From contig JARGFV010000068.1 of assembly GCA_029210545.1 (NCBI GenBank), forward strand, positions 1-13,914: DNA of 13,914 nt. Reading direction: 5' to 3'. The position numbers and the translations under genes were made by a program. The notes under the pieces are model-generated. The model worked only from the letters and a program-made list of their open reading frames with translations, was not told the origin of the DNA and made no database searches. The stretch is from a bacterium (lineage in GTDB: Bacteria > BMS3Abin14). Positions 5,590-12,682 of this stretch are shown here, one piece after another (within the stretch, counting starts at the first letter, position 1; each line of letters opens with the position of its first letter).

Positions 5590-7722
5590 TTATTCCCCGG
5601 CCTTCCGGGGCTTGACTTTCCTGTCACTGTCCACCTTGAACCGTCCGAGCTCCTTGTTGAGGGAGGCCGAAAGGCCGGTAAGCATCTCCGACGAGGAGTC
5701 CACGTTTTTCACGAGGCCGAAGTTCTCCTGGCCCATTTCCTGGAGCGACTCCACCGAAGAGGCGAGGTGGGCCGAAAGGTCCTTCTCCCTGTCGGTAGCC
5801 TGCTGCAGTTTCCCGGCGATCTCCTCGGCCTTGATGACCATGTCGTTGATCATCTGGCTGGTCTTGTTCTGTTCCTCCGTGGACTTGTAGACCTTCTCGA
5901 CCATGGTCTTGGCCTTTTCGATGGACTCCCGGATGAATTTGGCGGTCTGGGCCTCCTCGGAAGTCGCACGGCGGATCACATCGGCACGCTTGGTAAAGTG
6001 CTCGATGCTCGAAGACACCATTTCGCTGGCCGCCGCCTGTTCCCGGGTCACCTGGGATATCTCGCCGGACATCCTGGCTGACTCGCTGGCCGATCCCACG
6101 ATCTTTTCCAGGGCTTCGGTGGCCTGGAGCCCCCGTGTGTGGCCTTCTTCCACGCTCTTGCTGACCCGCTTGACGTAGCCGGTGTAGCTCTTGGCCTCCT
6201 CCTGGACAGAACGGATAAGCCCGGAGATCTTCTTGGTGGAGTCGGTGGTGCTGGCGGAAAGCTCCCGGATCTCGGAGGCGATGACGGCAAAGCTCTTGCC
6301 CTCCTCACCGGCCTGGGCCGAAATGATGGCCGCGTTGAGCGCCAGCAGGTTAGTCTGGTCGGCGATCCCCTCGATGACGGTGACGATCTCACCGATGCTG
6401 TCCACCTTCTCGTTGAGCAGCCTCATGGCCTGCTCCGAGCTCTGCACATCCTCCTTGATGGAAAGGATGCCCTGCAGGGTCTGACTCACCGCCTTGGAGC
6501 CGATATCCTGGGCGTTGATCCGAAGATCCTCGGCGAGTCCCTTGGACTTGTCCACCATCTTCTCCATGTTCTTGACGCCCTCGTTGATCCGGGAGACCGC
6601 GTCCATGGACTCCTCACCCAGTTTGGCCGTCTCGTCAGCCCCCTCGGCCAACTCCCCGAAGGTGGCGGACATCTGCAGGATGGAGGAGGTGATGTTCTCG
6701 ATGGCCTCGTTGATCTCGGCCATGTTCAGGTTGATCTCGCCGATGGCGGAGGTCGATTCCGTGATGGCCGCCGACGACTCGTTGGCCGTGTCGCTGAGTG
6801 TCCCTGCCTGGCGGGACAGGTCCTGGGCAAGGCCGTCCATCTCCTGGATAGCCGTCACGACACCGCCCAACGTCTCCATCTGCTTCCCGAAGGAGGCGGT
6901 GAGGCTTTTGACCACCGAGGTGAGTTCCACCGAGGAGTTCTGCAGGCTCGAAGAGGTTTCCGAAAACCTGCCGATCATCCCGGTGAGTTCCCTGGCCATG
7001 ACCGTGAAGGCCCCGGAAAGCTCCCCGATCTCGTCGCCGCGCTCCGACACTTCCGGTTCGATGATGTTTCCGGCGGATATCTGCCTCGCCGTTCCGGCGA
7101 GGCTGGCCAGGGGCTGGCTTATGATCCGGTTGAAAAAGATGATGATGACAGTCGTGGCCACGAGGAAACCAAGGAGCCCGATGAGAATCAGTCGCCGGTT
7201 GATCTGCCGGAGCTGCTCACTGATGACGTTCTCTTTCAGCCCTACGGCCAGGTACCCCTGCAGGGCGCCCCCGGATTCGATGGCCATGGACAGCTGGTAG
7301 AACCCCAGTCCGCCTGAATTCACCTTGTCCACAACCGGTGTCCTGGTGTCCTGGGCAAAGGCCTCTGGTATCCTGGCGCGCTCACGGACCCAATCCGGCA
7401 TCCCGTCACTGATGTAGAGCACCGATGCCTTCTCGTCGGCCACGTAGATGTACCCGAGGTTGGTATTCCGTTCCACATGCATGGTGAGCTGGCCGCCAAG
7501 ACCCTCCAGTTCGGACAGGTAGATCCCCATGTCCACCGTTTTCTTGATCTCGGCGACCAGGTTCTCTCCCACCAGTGCCGTGGAGGCCATAAGGGCGCTC
7601 TCGAGCTTCCTGTTCACCTCGGAGGAGAAGATGAAGGTGGTCGACCCGATGACCAGGACGAGGACGACAGCGATGAGGCTCGTAGCCTTGGTCTTGAGGG
7701 TAAGGTTGCTGATACGGGTCAT
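5590..7722 (-). CDS. Methyl-accepting chemotaxis protein
   Basis: A 710-residue chemoreceptor. It has TM1 at about 13-33, a periplasmic sensor of about 140 residues that looks like a single Cache-type domain (GYIYVADEKASVLYIS, LQGYLAVGLKE), TM2 at about 177-199, HAMP at about 198-250 and a long cytoplasmic coiled coil. The signalling tip at about 452-490 contains DQTNLLALNAAIISAQAGEE followed by GKSFAVIASEIREL, which contacts CheA/CheW. The 'AAIISAQ' variant in place of AAIEAAR is common in deltaproteobacterial receptors. No CheR-docking pentapeptide is seen at the C-terminus (ends KPRKAGE). The gene starts 14 nt after the stop of the substrate-binding protein gene and is followed by the big cytochrome gene, so it lies within a respiratory operon. 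It may sense the ligand-loaded binding protein or a redox-related signal; the ligand is unknown. Confidence 0.96.
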   Translation of the reverse strand: MTRISNLTLKTKATSLIAVVLVLVIGSTTFIFSSEVNRKLESALMASTALVGENLVAEIKKTVDMGIYLSELEGLGGQLTMHVERNTNLGYIYVADEKASVLYISDGMPDWVRERARIPEAFAQDTRTPVVDKVNSGGLGFYQLSMAIESGGALQGYLAVGLKENVISEQLRQINRRLILIGLLGFLVATTVIIIFFNRIISQPLASLAGTARQISAGNIIEPEVSERGDEIGELSGAFTVMARELTGMIGRFSETSSSLQNSSVELTSVVKSLTASFGKQMETLGGVVTAIQEMDGLAQDLSRQAGTLSDTANESSAAITESTSAIGEINLNMAEINEAIENITSSILQMSATFGELAEGADETAKLGEESMDAVSRINEGVKNMEKMVDKSKGLAEDLRINAQDIGSKAVSQTLQGILSIKEDVQSSEQAMRLLNEKVDSIGEIVTVIEGIADQTNLLALNAAIISAQAGEEGKSFAVIASEIRELSASTTDSTKKISGLIRSVQEEAKSYTGYVKRVSKSVEEGHTRGLQATEALEKIVGSASESARMSGEISQVTREQAAASEMVSSSIEHFTKRADVIRRATSEEAQTAKFIRESIEKAKTMVEKVYKSTEEQNKTSQMINDMVIKAEEIAGKLQQATDREKDLSAHLASSVESLQEMGQENFGLVKNVDSSSEMLTGLSASLNKELGRFKVDSDRKVKPRKAGE

Positions 7723-7736
7723 TTAATCCCAAGCCC

Positions 7737-8696
7737 CTATCTTATGACCTCGGTGGCCCTGTTGAGAACTGGGAAGGGGACCTTGACATCCAGTTTCCTG
7801 GCCTCCCCCATATTGATAATGAAACTGATCCTCGTGATCCTGGCTACCGGGATATCTCCCGGCTTTTTCCCGTTGAGGATGCTCCCGGTGATCTCGGCCG
7901 CCGTCTTGATCGTCTCGTCCATGTCGGGGGCAAGGGTGAACACCACCCCGCCGCCGGTGATACCGGGGTTCTGGGTGGCCGCCGGCTTGTTAAGGCTCGC
8001 CAGGGCCTCATAAACACCGCCCTCCACATCGCACCCCTGGGCCAGGTACAGGAACGGGGCCGGTCCCAGGACCAGGGCGGCCTTCTCCTTGGGAGCTGTC
8101 TGAAGATCAACCTCCAGGAGTTGCAGGCCCTTGCCCGGTGCCATTTTCTTGACGTCATCGTATTGCGCCAGGCTGTCGACGAGGCCCGAATGGTACATAA
8201 GTCCGAGGACCTTGATCCCCGTGGATTCCACGATATTATCCAGAAGGTAATCCGTAGAGGTTCTTCCCGCGATGCCGGTGATGTATTTGCCCGGCTTTTT
8301 CAGGTCCGTAACGATGCCGCTCGCCACAGGATCCCACACGCCGACGAACACAATGGGTGTTTTGCCAGATTCAGAGGCGATCTCCTTTATAGAGGTCCCT
8401 CCCCAAACGACAATGACGTCGGCGCCGATGGCAAGGAACTTCCGGATACCGTTGAGCCGTGACACTTTGTCCGAGCCCGGACGCTGCATGAAGATCTCGA
8501 GGTCCTGGCTGGAAAAGCCCTGGCTCCTCAGGGCAGCCCCGAACTTCTCCTTGGTACTGTCGGAAAAGGCGCAGTCCTTGGGGAGGATCAGCCCCACCGT
8601 CCTGGCGTCAACGGCCGCGGGCGCGGCAGTCAGCGCCAGGGCGGCCAGGAGCGCCGCGGAAACGGCCTTGCGGATGGAAAACATCGATGCTCTCAC
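7737..8696 (-). CDS. ABC transporter substrate-binding protein (ABC_sub_bind/TrpX-like), orphan
   Basis: A 319-residue periplasmic protein with a signal peptide (about 1-31, cleavage after VDA). The mature part fits the ABC_sub_bind family: an N-terminal VGLILPKD strand, the DVIVVWGG strand, and the signature IVFVGVWDPVASGIV leading into GKYITGI. Family members bind small ligands such as amino acids for import. No permease or ATPase gene is near, so this copy may serve as a ligand presenter to the chemoreceptor 14 nt downstream. The start is a GTG at 8696, one base after the stop of the barrel gene, with GAGGTGG just upstream. An ATG four codons later (8684) is an alternative and would also keep the signal peptide. 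This tight junction implies translational coupling with the barrel. Family call strong; sensory role inferred. Confidence 0.9.
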   Translation of the reverse strand: MRASMFSIRKAVSAALLAALALTAAPAAVDARTVGLILPKDCAFSDSTKEKFGAALRSQGFSSQDLEIFMQRPGSDKVSRLNGIRKFLAIGADVIVVWGGTSIKEIASESGKTPIVFVGVWDPVASGIVTDLKKPGKYITGIAGRTSTDYLLDNIVESTGIKVLGLMYHSGLVDSLAQYDDVKKMAPGKGLQLLEVDLQTAPKEKAALVLGPAPFLYLAQGCDVEGGVYEALASLNKPAATQNPGITGGGVVFTLAPDMDETIKTAAEITGSILNGKKPGDIPVARITRISFIINMGEARKLDVKVPFPVLNRATEVIR

Positions 8697-8697
8697 C

Positions 8698-10572
8698 TTA
8701 CCACCTCTTGGTCACCGAAGCGGAAACCTGGTTGACCTTCTCGTCCTCCAGGCCGCTTTCCTTGTCCTCGTAGGAAAGGTTGGCCAGGCGGGCGGAAATA
8801 CCCCACCCTCCATCCATGGTGTAAAGCAGGTCCACAGCCGATTCCTGCTGGACAGCGTCCAGGCCGGAATAATCGCTCACATCGGTGAAGCCGGCCGTGC
8901 TCACATCGTAATCCCCCTCCGCCATAAGATAGGTATATTGTCCGGCAACCTGGAGTTTCTTGCCGGCGCGCCAGACAGCCTGGAGCATGTACTGGGTACC
9001 CTCGGCAGTGTAGGGTACGTCGTCGTCAGAGATGGCCGGAACCGAATCGGCAAGTGTTACGTCGGTGGTGATGTCGTTGGTGAACTGGTAGACCCTGAAC
9101 ACCAGGGAAACAGGGAGCTCAGACGTGTAGGAGACACCCGCTCCGAGGATCTGCCTCTCGTTGACAAGTCCGCTGTCGGAGTTCTCGTCGGAAAACCCCT
9201 TGACATCCGCCGTCAGGCAGACACCGGCCGCCGGGATCCACTGACCCGAAACCATCAGCTTCTGACTGTCGGTAGGGGTCGTCCGGTAGGAAGGGTCTTC
9301 AGTTGTTATGCCGGACCATGTGGCCCTGACCTTTACAGCGGACGACGGCTTCAGCCTGGCGGTCATGCGCACCTCGCTGGATGTCGTCTCGTCGGGCAGC
9401 CCCCACAGTTCGTTGTCCTCCCTCTCGATGGCAGTCATCGTCAGGACGCCCTGGAGATCCACACCGTCGGCGGGATAGTAGTTGACCGTAGCCCGATTGC
9501 AGTTCCGTACGGTGCCGTACCGCAGGGGAGCGCCGTCGGCGAGACGCTGGGCCTGGAGGGCGGCGTCGGGAGAGTCATCCTGGCGATAGGTCTGCCTCGA
9601 ATCCAGAAGGAGGGAAAACCGCGTGTTGGGGCGCCACAGGAACCTGCCGATGGCGTTCTGATACTGTTCCGTAAGAGAGGACTCCGTGTTCTCCCGTTCT
9701 CCGAGGATAACGCCGAGAAACCCGGCAAAACGTCCCGTGTGGTTGGTGCTGACATTCACGGTGTGTTCCGCTACCTTTGTCTCGGGATAGATATTGTGGG
9801 CCTGGGTGCCGGTAAAACCGAAGACGGAATCGTAGTTGAAAACCGGGTCAGGTTGATCATCCTTAAACTGTGTCCCCCTGTACTGGTAGGAAACATCCAC
9901 AAAGCCCGCGTGGCCGCTGCCGCCTAAAGAGATCTGGTCTGTGGTGGTCCGGATCTTCCTCGTTTCCGACACGTGGTGGCACTGGGTGGCGCAGTTCTCG
10001 TTGAGGATGAACTGCTGCTTTTCTCCTTCCACCTGGAACCGGCGGACCGAAAGGGAGGCGTTGGCAGGATAGGCGTGCCATTTGTATTTGATGGAGGCAA
10101 ACTGCTGGGAAAGATCCAACGAGTATTCATCGGCGGGGTCGGTATCATCAGACCAGTACAGGGGTGAGGTGGAGGTATCGTAAGGCCCCGGAAGGTTCAG
10201 GTGTTCGAGGTTCCTGACGAACCTTTCCGACCGGATCACCGCACTAGCGGATGTCCCGTAGTAATCCCCTGTCAGGTTGTAGTAGCCGTCCCCCCCGTAA
10301 TCCAGCGAGAGGTCCAGGAGCCCCAACCCCACAGGTTCGTGGTAGTGGGCCTTGAGCACCGGGTGGGACTCGAGATACCCGTAGGGCATCACCGTTTCCC
10401 CGCCCCCGTCGATGGAGAGCCCGTTGAACCCCACACACCCGCCATAACCCCGCGCAGCCTCGGTACCGCACCCTTCGGCGAGTGTCAACTCCTCGGCAAG
10501 GGCAGGGCCTGCCGGTAAGAGGCACATGCTGACAGACAGGATAGTTAAAGCCGTTTTTCGTTTGATTGTCAT
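8698..10572 (-). CDS. Outer-membrane beta-barrel protein, putative porin of an MtrB/PioB-like electron conduit
   Basis: A 624-residue secreted protein with a signal peptide (about 1-26, ending in GPALA|EE). A long run of alternating amphipathic strands and short polar turns ends in ...SVTKRW, the terminal aromatic typical of outer-membrane barrels. It has a CX3CH at C194-A-T-Q-C198-H199, unexpected in a porin. I start it at the ATG at 10572, which has GGAGGA 6 nt upstream and a proper signal peptide; a further in-frame ATG at 10653 would add 27 residues and bury the signal. The DmsE-type decaheme gene lies upstream, as in MtrA/MtrB and PioA/PioB pairs, so it probably houses the decaheme across the outer membrane. 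It lacks the N-terminal CXXC of Shewanella MtrB. Barrel nature is confident; MtrB/PioB assignment rests mainly on context. Confidence 0.8.
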   Translation of the reverse strand: MTIKRKTALTILSVSMCLLPAGPALAEELTLAEGCGTEAARGYGGCVGFNGLSIDGGGETVMPYGYLESHPVLKAHYHEPVGLGLLDLSLDYGGDGYYNLTGDYYGTSASAVIRSERFVRNLEHLNLPGPYDTSTSPLYWSDDTDPADEYSLDLSQQFASIKYKWHAYPANASLSVRRFQVEGEKQQFILNENCATQCHHVSETRKIRTTTDQISLGGSGHAGFVDVSYQYRGTQFKDDQPDPVFNYDSVFGFTGTQAHNIYPETKVAEHTVNVSTNHTGRFAGFLGVILGERENTESSLTEQYQNAIGRFLWRPNTRFSLLLDSRQTYRQDDSPDAALQAQRLADGAPLRYGTVRNCNRATVNYYPADGVDLQGVLTMTAIEREDNELWGLPDETTSSEVRMTARLKPSSAVKVRATWSGITTEDPSYRTTPTDSQKLMVSGQWIPAAGVCLTADVKGFSDENSDSGLVNERQILGAGVSYTSELPVSLVFRVYQFTNDITTDVTLADSVPAISDDDVPYTAEGTQYMLQAVWRAGKKLQVAGQYTYLMAEGDYDVSTAGFTDVSDYSGLDAVQQESAVDLLYTMDGGWGISARLANLSYEDKESGLEDEKVNQVSASVTKRW

Positions 10573-10588
10573 GCCGATCCTCCAGCCA

Positions 10589-10621
10589 ATATAACACCCT
10601 GGCTTCACCAGGGGGTTATAT
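10589..10621 (-). promoter_or_regulatory. Inverted repeat just upstream of the barrel-gene ribosome site
   Basis: Arms ATATAACACCCTGG (10589-10602) and CCAGGGGGTTATAT (10608-10621) pair over 14 positions with a single mismatch and a 5-nt loop. The structure ends about 5 nt before the Shine-Dalgarno sequence (10576-10584, TGGAGGATC). It has no T-run, so it is more likely a repressor operator or a leader stem affecting translation or mRNA stability than a terminator. A TAGAAT (-10-like) at 10642-10637 would place the transcript start just before it, but no convincing -35 is seen. Confidence 0.5.
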
Positions 10622-10723
10622 CCATCAACCTTCGCCATTCTAAAACCCGGCAATCGGGATGAAGCATAAACCTTGTACCTGCATCCTGCGGCTGTTGGAT
10701 TCCCGCTAAAAAATCACGAAGGT

Positions 10724-10800
10724 TGATGACTTCGCAAAAAGTCATCAATGCGCCCCGCGCGGGGCGCCCAAATCAATGACTCACTCCATAAGTCATTGAT
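10724..10800. repeat. 77-bp triple-hairpin dispersed repeat, copy 2 (inverted)
   Basis: This is the reverse complement of positions 1-77 with 75 of 77 identical bases. It retains all three palindromes, including GCGCCCCGCGCGGGGCGC at 10750-10767. It sits in the spacer between the decaheme and barrel genes, where it could affect transcript processing. Confidence 0.88.
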
Positions 10801-10806
10801 TTGTAG

Positions 10807-10836
10807 GGAAAGGGAAAACGACCATTTTCCCTTTCC
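10807..10836. other. Perfect 12-bp hairpin
   Basis: GGAAAGGGAAAA (10807-10818) pairs with TTTTCCCTTTCC (10825-10836) around a 6-nt loop. It lies about 70-100 nt after the decaheme stop and next to the 77-bp repeat. It may act as a 3'-end stabiliser or weak terminator. Confidence 0.6.
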
Positions 10837-10844
10837 GTGGAGCG

Positions 10845-10866
10845 AAAAGTCCCGGATTGGGCTTTT
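10845..10866 (-). terminator. Possible terminator after the decaheme gene
   Basis: On the minus strand AAAAGCCC, a five-base loop, then GGG-A-CTTTT can pair with one bulged A, ending in a T-rich arm. It is 39 nt after the stop of the decaheme gene. The stem is short and AT-rich, so termination may be partial, which would allow read-through into the barrel operon. Confidence 0.35.
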
Positions 10867-10904
10867 TGCGACCCTATCAAGGTTGAGAAATGCCATATGG
10901 TTAT

Positions 10905-11906
10905 CTACTGGGTCAGGCCGCTTCCCGGGTGCGGCCCTCTCGTGTCGCTTCCATGGATCTGGGTGTGGCAGTTGCTGCATCGTGTGTACATCGCGGCTTT
11001 GACCCCGGCCGAGGGGGACGACGGAGAGGTGAAATCGGTGTGGCCGGCGTGGCACTGAAGACAAAGGAACGGTTCCTGGACGTTCAGCATATCCGCGAAC
11101 ACGGATCCGTGGGGCGAATGACAGGTGGTGCACTCATCGGTCACGTCCGCATGCTCCCACGCGAAGGGACCGATGAGCTGCCCGTGGCAGCTGATGCACA
11201 GCCCTCGCTGGTCCATGGCTTTAAGGCCCCGCTGGTTCTGGGTCCCGTGAGGGTTGTGGCAATCGACACACAGCATTTTGCCTTCAGGAACGGGGTGGCG
11301 GGACACGTGGGAAAAGGCCGCCCGGACATCGTCATGACACCCCATGCACTGCCTGTTGATCTCCACCCCCGCGAGCTTCTGGCGGGAACTCTTGTGCAGC
11401 TTGTGGCAGTCCGAGCAGCTGATCTCGTTGCGGGCGTGATCGCCGAAAGGCCAGTGCTGCATGTTGGCCATGGAGTAGGAACTGTGGCACTTGAGGCAGA
11501 GCATGGAAAGGGCCGCCGCGGGCAGTTCCTTGAGCTGGACGAACTTCGAGGTGTCACACTTGTTGTTTTCGGCGATAAAGTCGGGGTCGATGGCCTCGCT
11601 GGCAGGGCCGTGACAGGTCTCGCAGTTGACGAGGGGCATATCGGTCCCCTCCGCCTTCTGGTGACCGTGAACGCTGTCGGCGAGAAACGCCGCCGCCTGG
11701 TCGTGGTTATGGCAGGCCGCGAGGCAGGTCTCGTTGCCCACGTAATCGGCGAAGAGAGAACCGACGAGTAGCTTCTCGTACTCCCTCATGGGGACGACAG
11801 GCCGGCTGTTCTTCAGATCGGCGCACGAATAGGTCATCAAGGCTGCCACCAAGATGACCCCCAGGGCGGTCGCCCCGTTCGGGATCCTTTTCATCAGCCG
11901 CGGCAT
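10905..11906 (-). CDS. DmsE/MtrA-family decaheme c-type cytochrome
   Basis: A 333-residue secreted decaheme cytochrome. The N-terminus has a hydrophobic signal and a lipobox-like TYSC at C28, so it may be a lipoprotein. Haem motifs start at C61 (CX3CH, CLAACH), C95, C137, C164, C187, C213, C237, C259, C282 and C310: nine CXXCH plus one CX3CH. The second half closely follows the DmsE family pattern: CMGCHDDVRAAFSHVSRHPV, then EGKMLCVDCHNPHG, GPFAWEH and CSNCHTQIHGS. Length and haem count match MtrA-type proteins, which carry electrons inside an outer-membrane barrel. A GAGGAGAGAGGG site precedes the ATG at 11906; an ATG four codons on lacks one. The barrel gene follows after a 332-bp structured spacer. 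Family assignment is secure; which respiratory chain feeds it is not visible here. Confidence 0.95.
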   Translation of the reverse strand: MPRLMKRIPNGATALGVILVAALMTYSCADLKNSRPVVPMREYEKLLVGSLFADYVGNETCLAACHNHDQAAAFLADSVHGHQKAEGTDMPLVNCETCHGPASEAIDPDFIAENNKCDTSKFVQLKELPAAALSMLCLKCHSSYSMANMQHWPFGDHARNEISCSDCHKLHKSSRQKLAGVEINRQCMGCHDDVRAAFSHVSRHPVPEGKMLCVDCHNPHGTQNQRGLKAMDQRGLCISCHGQLIGPFAWEHADVTDECTTCHSPHGSVFADMLNVQEPFLCLQCHAGHTDFTSPSSPSAGVKAAMYTRCSNCHTQIHGSDTRGPHPGSGLTQ

Positions 11907-12064
11907 GGTCCCTCTCTCCTCTCTGGGTAAGCCCGGAACCGGAAATGGAAGGATGGTACGGTGGAAGGCTCCTTTCCACTTCTGATTTCCAGAAAACGGA
12001 AGACGTAAACTATCTGGTCATCAAAGCCTTTTACCACATAACGAGGGGGATGTTCAAGTTTTCA

Positions 12065-12682
12065 CTAAATCCCCGGAATCGCGACAGAATTGCTTTTCAA
12101 GGGGATTTGGACTTTGGACTTTGGACTTTGGGCTTTGGACTTTGGGCTTTGGACTTTGGACTTTGGGCTTTGGGCTTTGGACTGCTCCCCTGTCTCCGTT
12201 CCTGCCACGCCGTAGCCACCCTCCTGGCGTGACGAAGGCGGGTCGGTTCTTCGCCGCGTGTTGTAAACAGCCCTGCCATCGGCCACAGGCTCATCGGGAG
12301 AATCCGCAGCGTAAACCACCGTGTTGACCACACTGACGCGGTTTCCCATGCGAACTACCCTGGATTCCGCAACGATGTCACGGTCAGGGCCCGGCCTGAG
12401 GTAGTCCACCCGCATGTCCACGGTGGAGATGAGGTCGGTCAGGGCGAACTGCGTCCAGACGGCCAGCCCCCCGGCGGCGTCGATCACCGCAGAGAGAATC
12501 CCTCCGTGGAGAGCCGGACGCCTGGGGTCTCCGATGAACTCTTTCCGGAAAGGCACGCGGACCTTCACATATCCTTCCCTGGCCTCCACCACGGTGAACC
12601 CGATGTGCCGGTTGAAGGGGATGGACTGCTCCATGTGTTCGATGTGTTTTGATAGATCCTTGGACAAAGCGCTCCCCCGCAT
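12065..12682 (-). CDS. PaaI-type (hotdog-fold) thioesterase with a repeat-encoded C-terminal tail
   Basis: A 205-residue frame. Residues about 15-145 are a hotdog-fold acyl-CoA thioesterase of the PaaI/YdiI type: HIGFTVVEAREGYVKV, the active-site region ALHGGILSAVIDAAGG with the conserved HGG and following Asp, then VDMRVDYLRPGP. From about 165 on, the protein is a low-complexity tail (SPKSKVQ / SPKSKAQ repeats) encoded by a 7-nt tandem repeat. It is probably read-through into intergenic repeats rather than a functional domain. The ATG at 12682 touches the edge of another heptamer tract and has no good ribosome site. A TTG at 12667 preceded by GGGGGAG is a likely alternative, and either start leaves the domain intact. 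Substrate unknown. It lies downstream of the cupin gene on the same strand. Confidence 0.85.
   Translation of the reverse strand: MRGSALSKDLSKHIEHMEQSIPFNRHIGFTVVEAREGYVKVRVPFRKEFIGDPRRPALHGGILSAVIDAAGGLAVWTQFALTDLISTVDMRVDYLRPGPDRDIVAESRVVRMGNRVSVVNTVVYAADSPDEPVADGRAVYNTRRRTDPPSSRQEGGYGVAGTETGEQSKAQSPKSKVQSPKSKAQSPKSKVQIPLKSNSVAIPGI
12109..12183. repeat. Heptanucleotide tandem tract (GGACTTT/GGGCTTT)
   Basis: Ten consecutive 7-mers, each GGACTTT or GGGCTTT, occupy 12109-12178, followed by a partial unit. Because three 7-mers equal seven codons, the minus-strand thioesterase frame reads them as repeating SPKSKVQ/SPKSKAQ. Gain or loss of a single unit would shift the frame and change the protein end. 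Confidence 0.92.

Larger units (their letters stand above)
10573..10904. other. 332-bp gene-free spacer between decaheme and barrel genes
   Basis: No coding sequence is credible here. The spacer contains, from right to left in transcription order: a hairpin with T-rich end (10845-10866), a perfect 12-bp hairpin (10807-10836), the second copy of the 77-bp triple-hairpin repeat (10724-10800), a possible -10 box (10637-10642) and a 14-bp-arm inverted repeat just before the barrel ribosome site (10589-10621). The barrel operon therefore probably has its own promoter, at least in part. Confidence 0.65.

Noticed and set aside
6139-7317. Plus-strand frames of 392 and 268 codons over the chemoreceptor gene
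   Set aside because: They mirror the repetitive coiled-coil coding of the chemoreceptor and have low-complexity composition; shadows of the real gene.
8272-9927. Plus-strand open frame of 551 codons across the barrel and binding-protein genes
   Set aside because: It is antisense to two well-supported genes, has no ribosome site or family resemblance, and owes its length to high GC with few stop codons.
10573-10653. N-terminal 27-residue extension of the barrel protein
   Set aside because: It would bury the signal peptide and cover the inverted repeat; the ATG at 10572 has a much better ribosome site.
12109-12183. CRISPR-like array
   Set aside because: The period is 7 nt with no spacers; a simple tandem repeat. 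No cas genes are present.
11945-12232. Plus-strand 95-codon frame with LWTLGFGLWALDFGL repeats
   Set aside because: Only the translation of the heptamer tract on the other strand.
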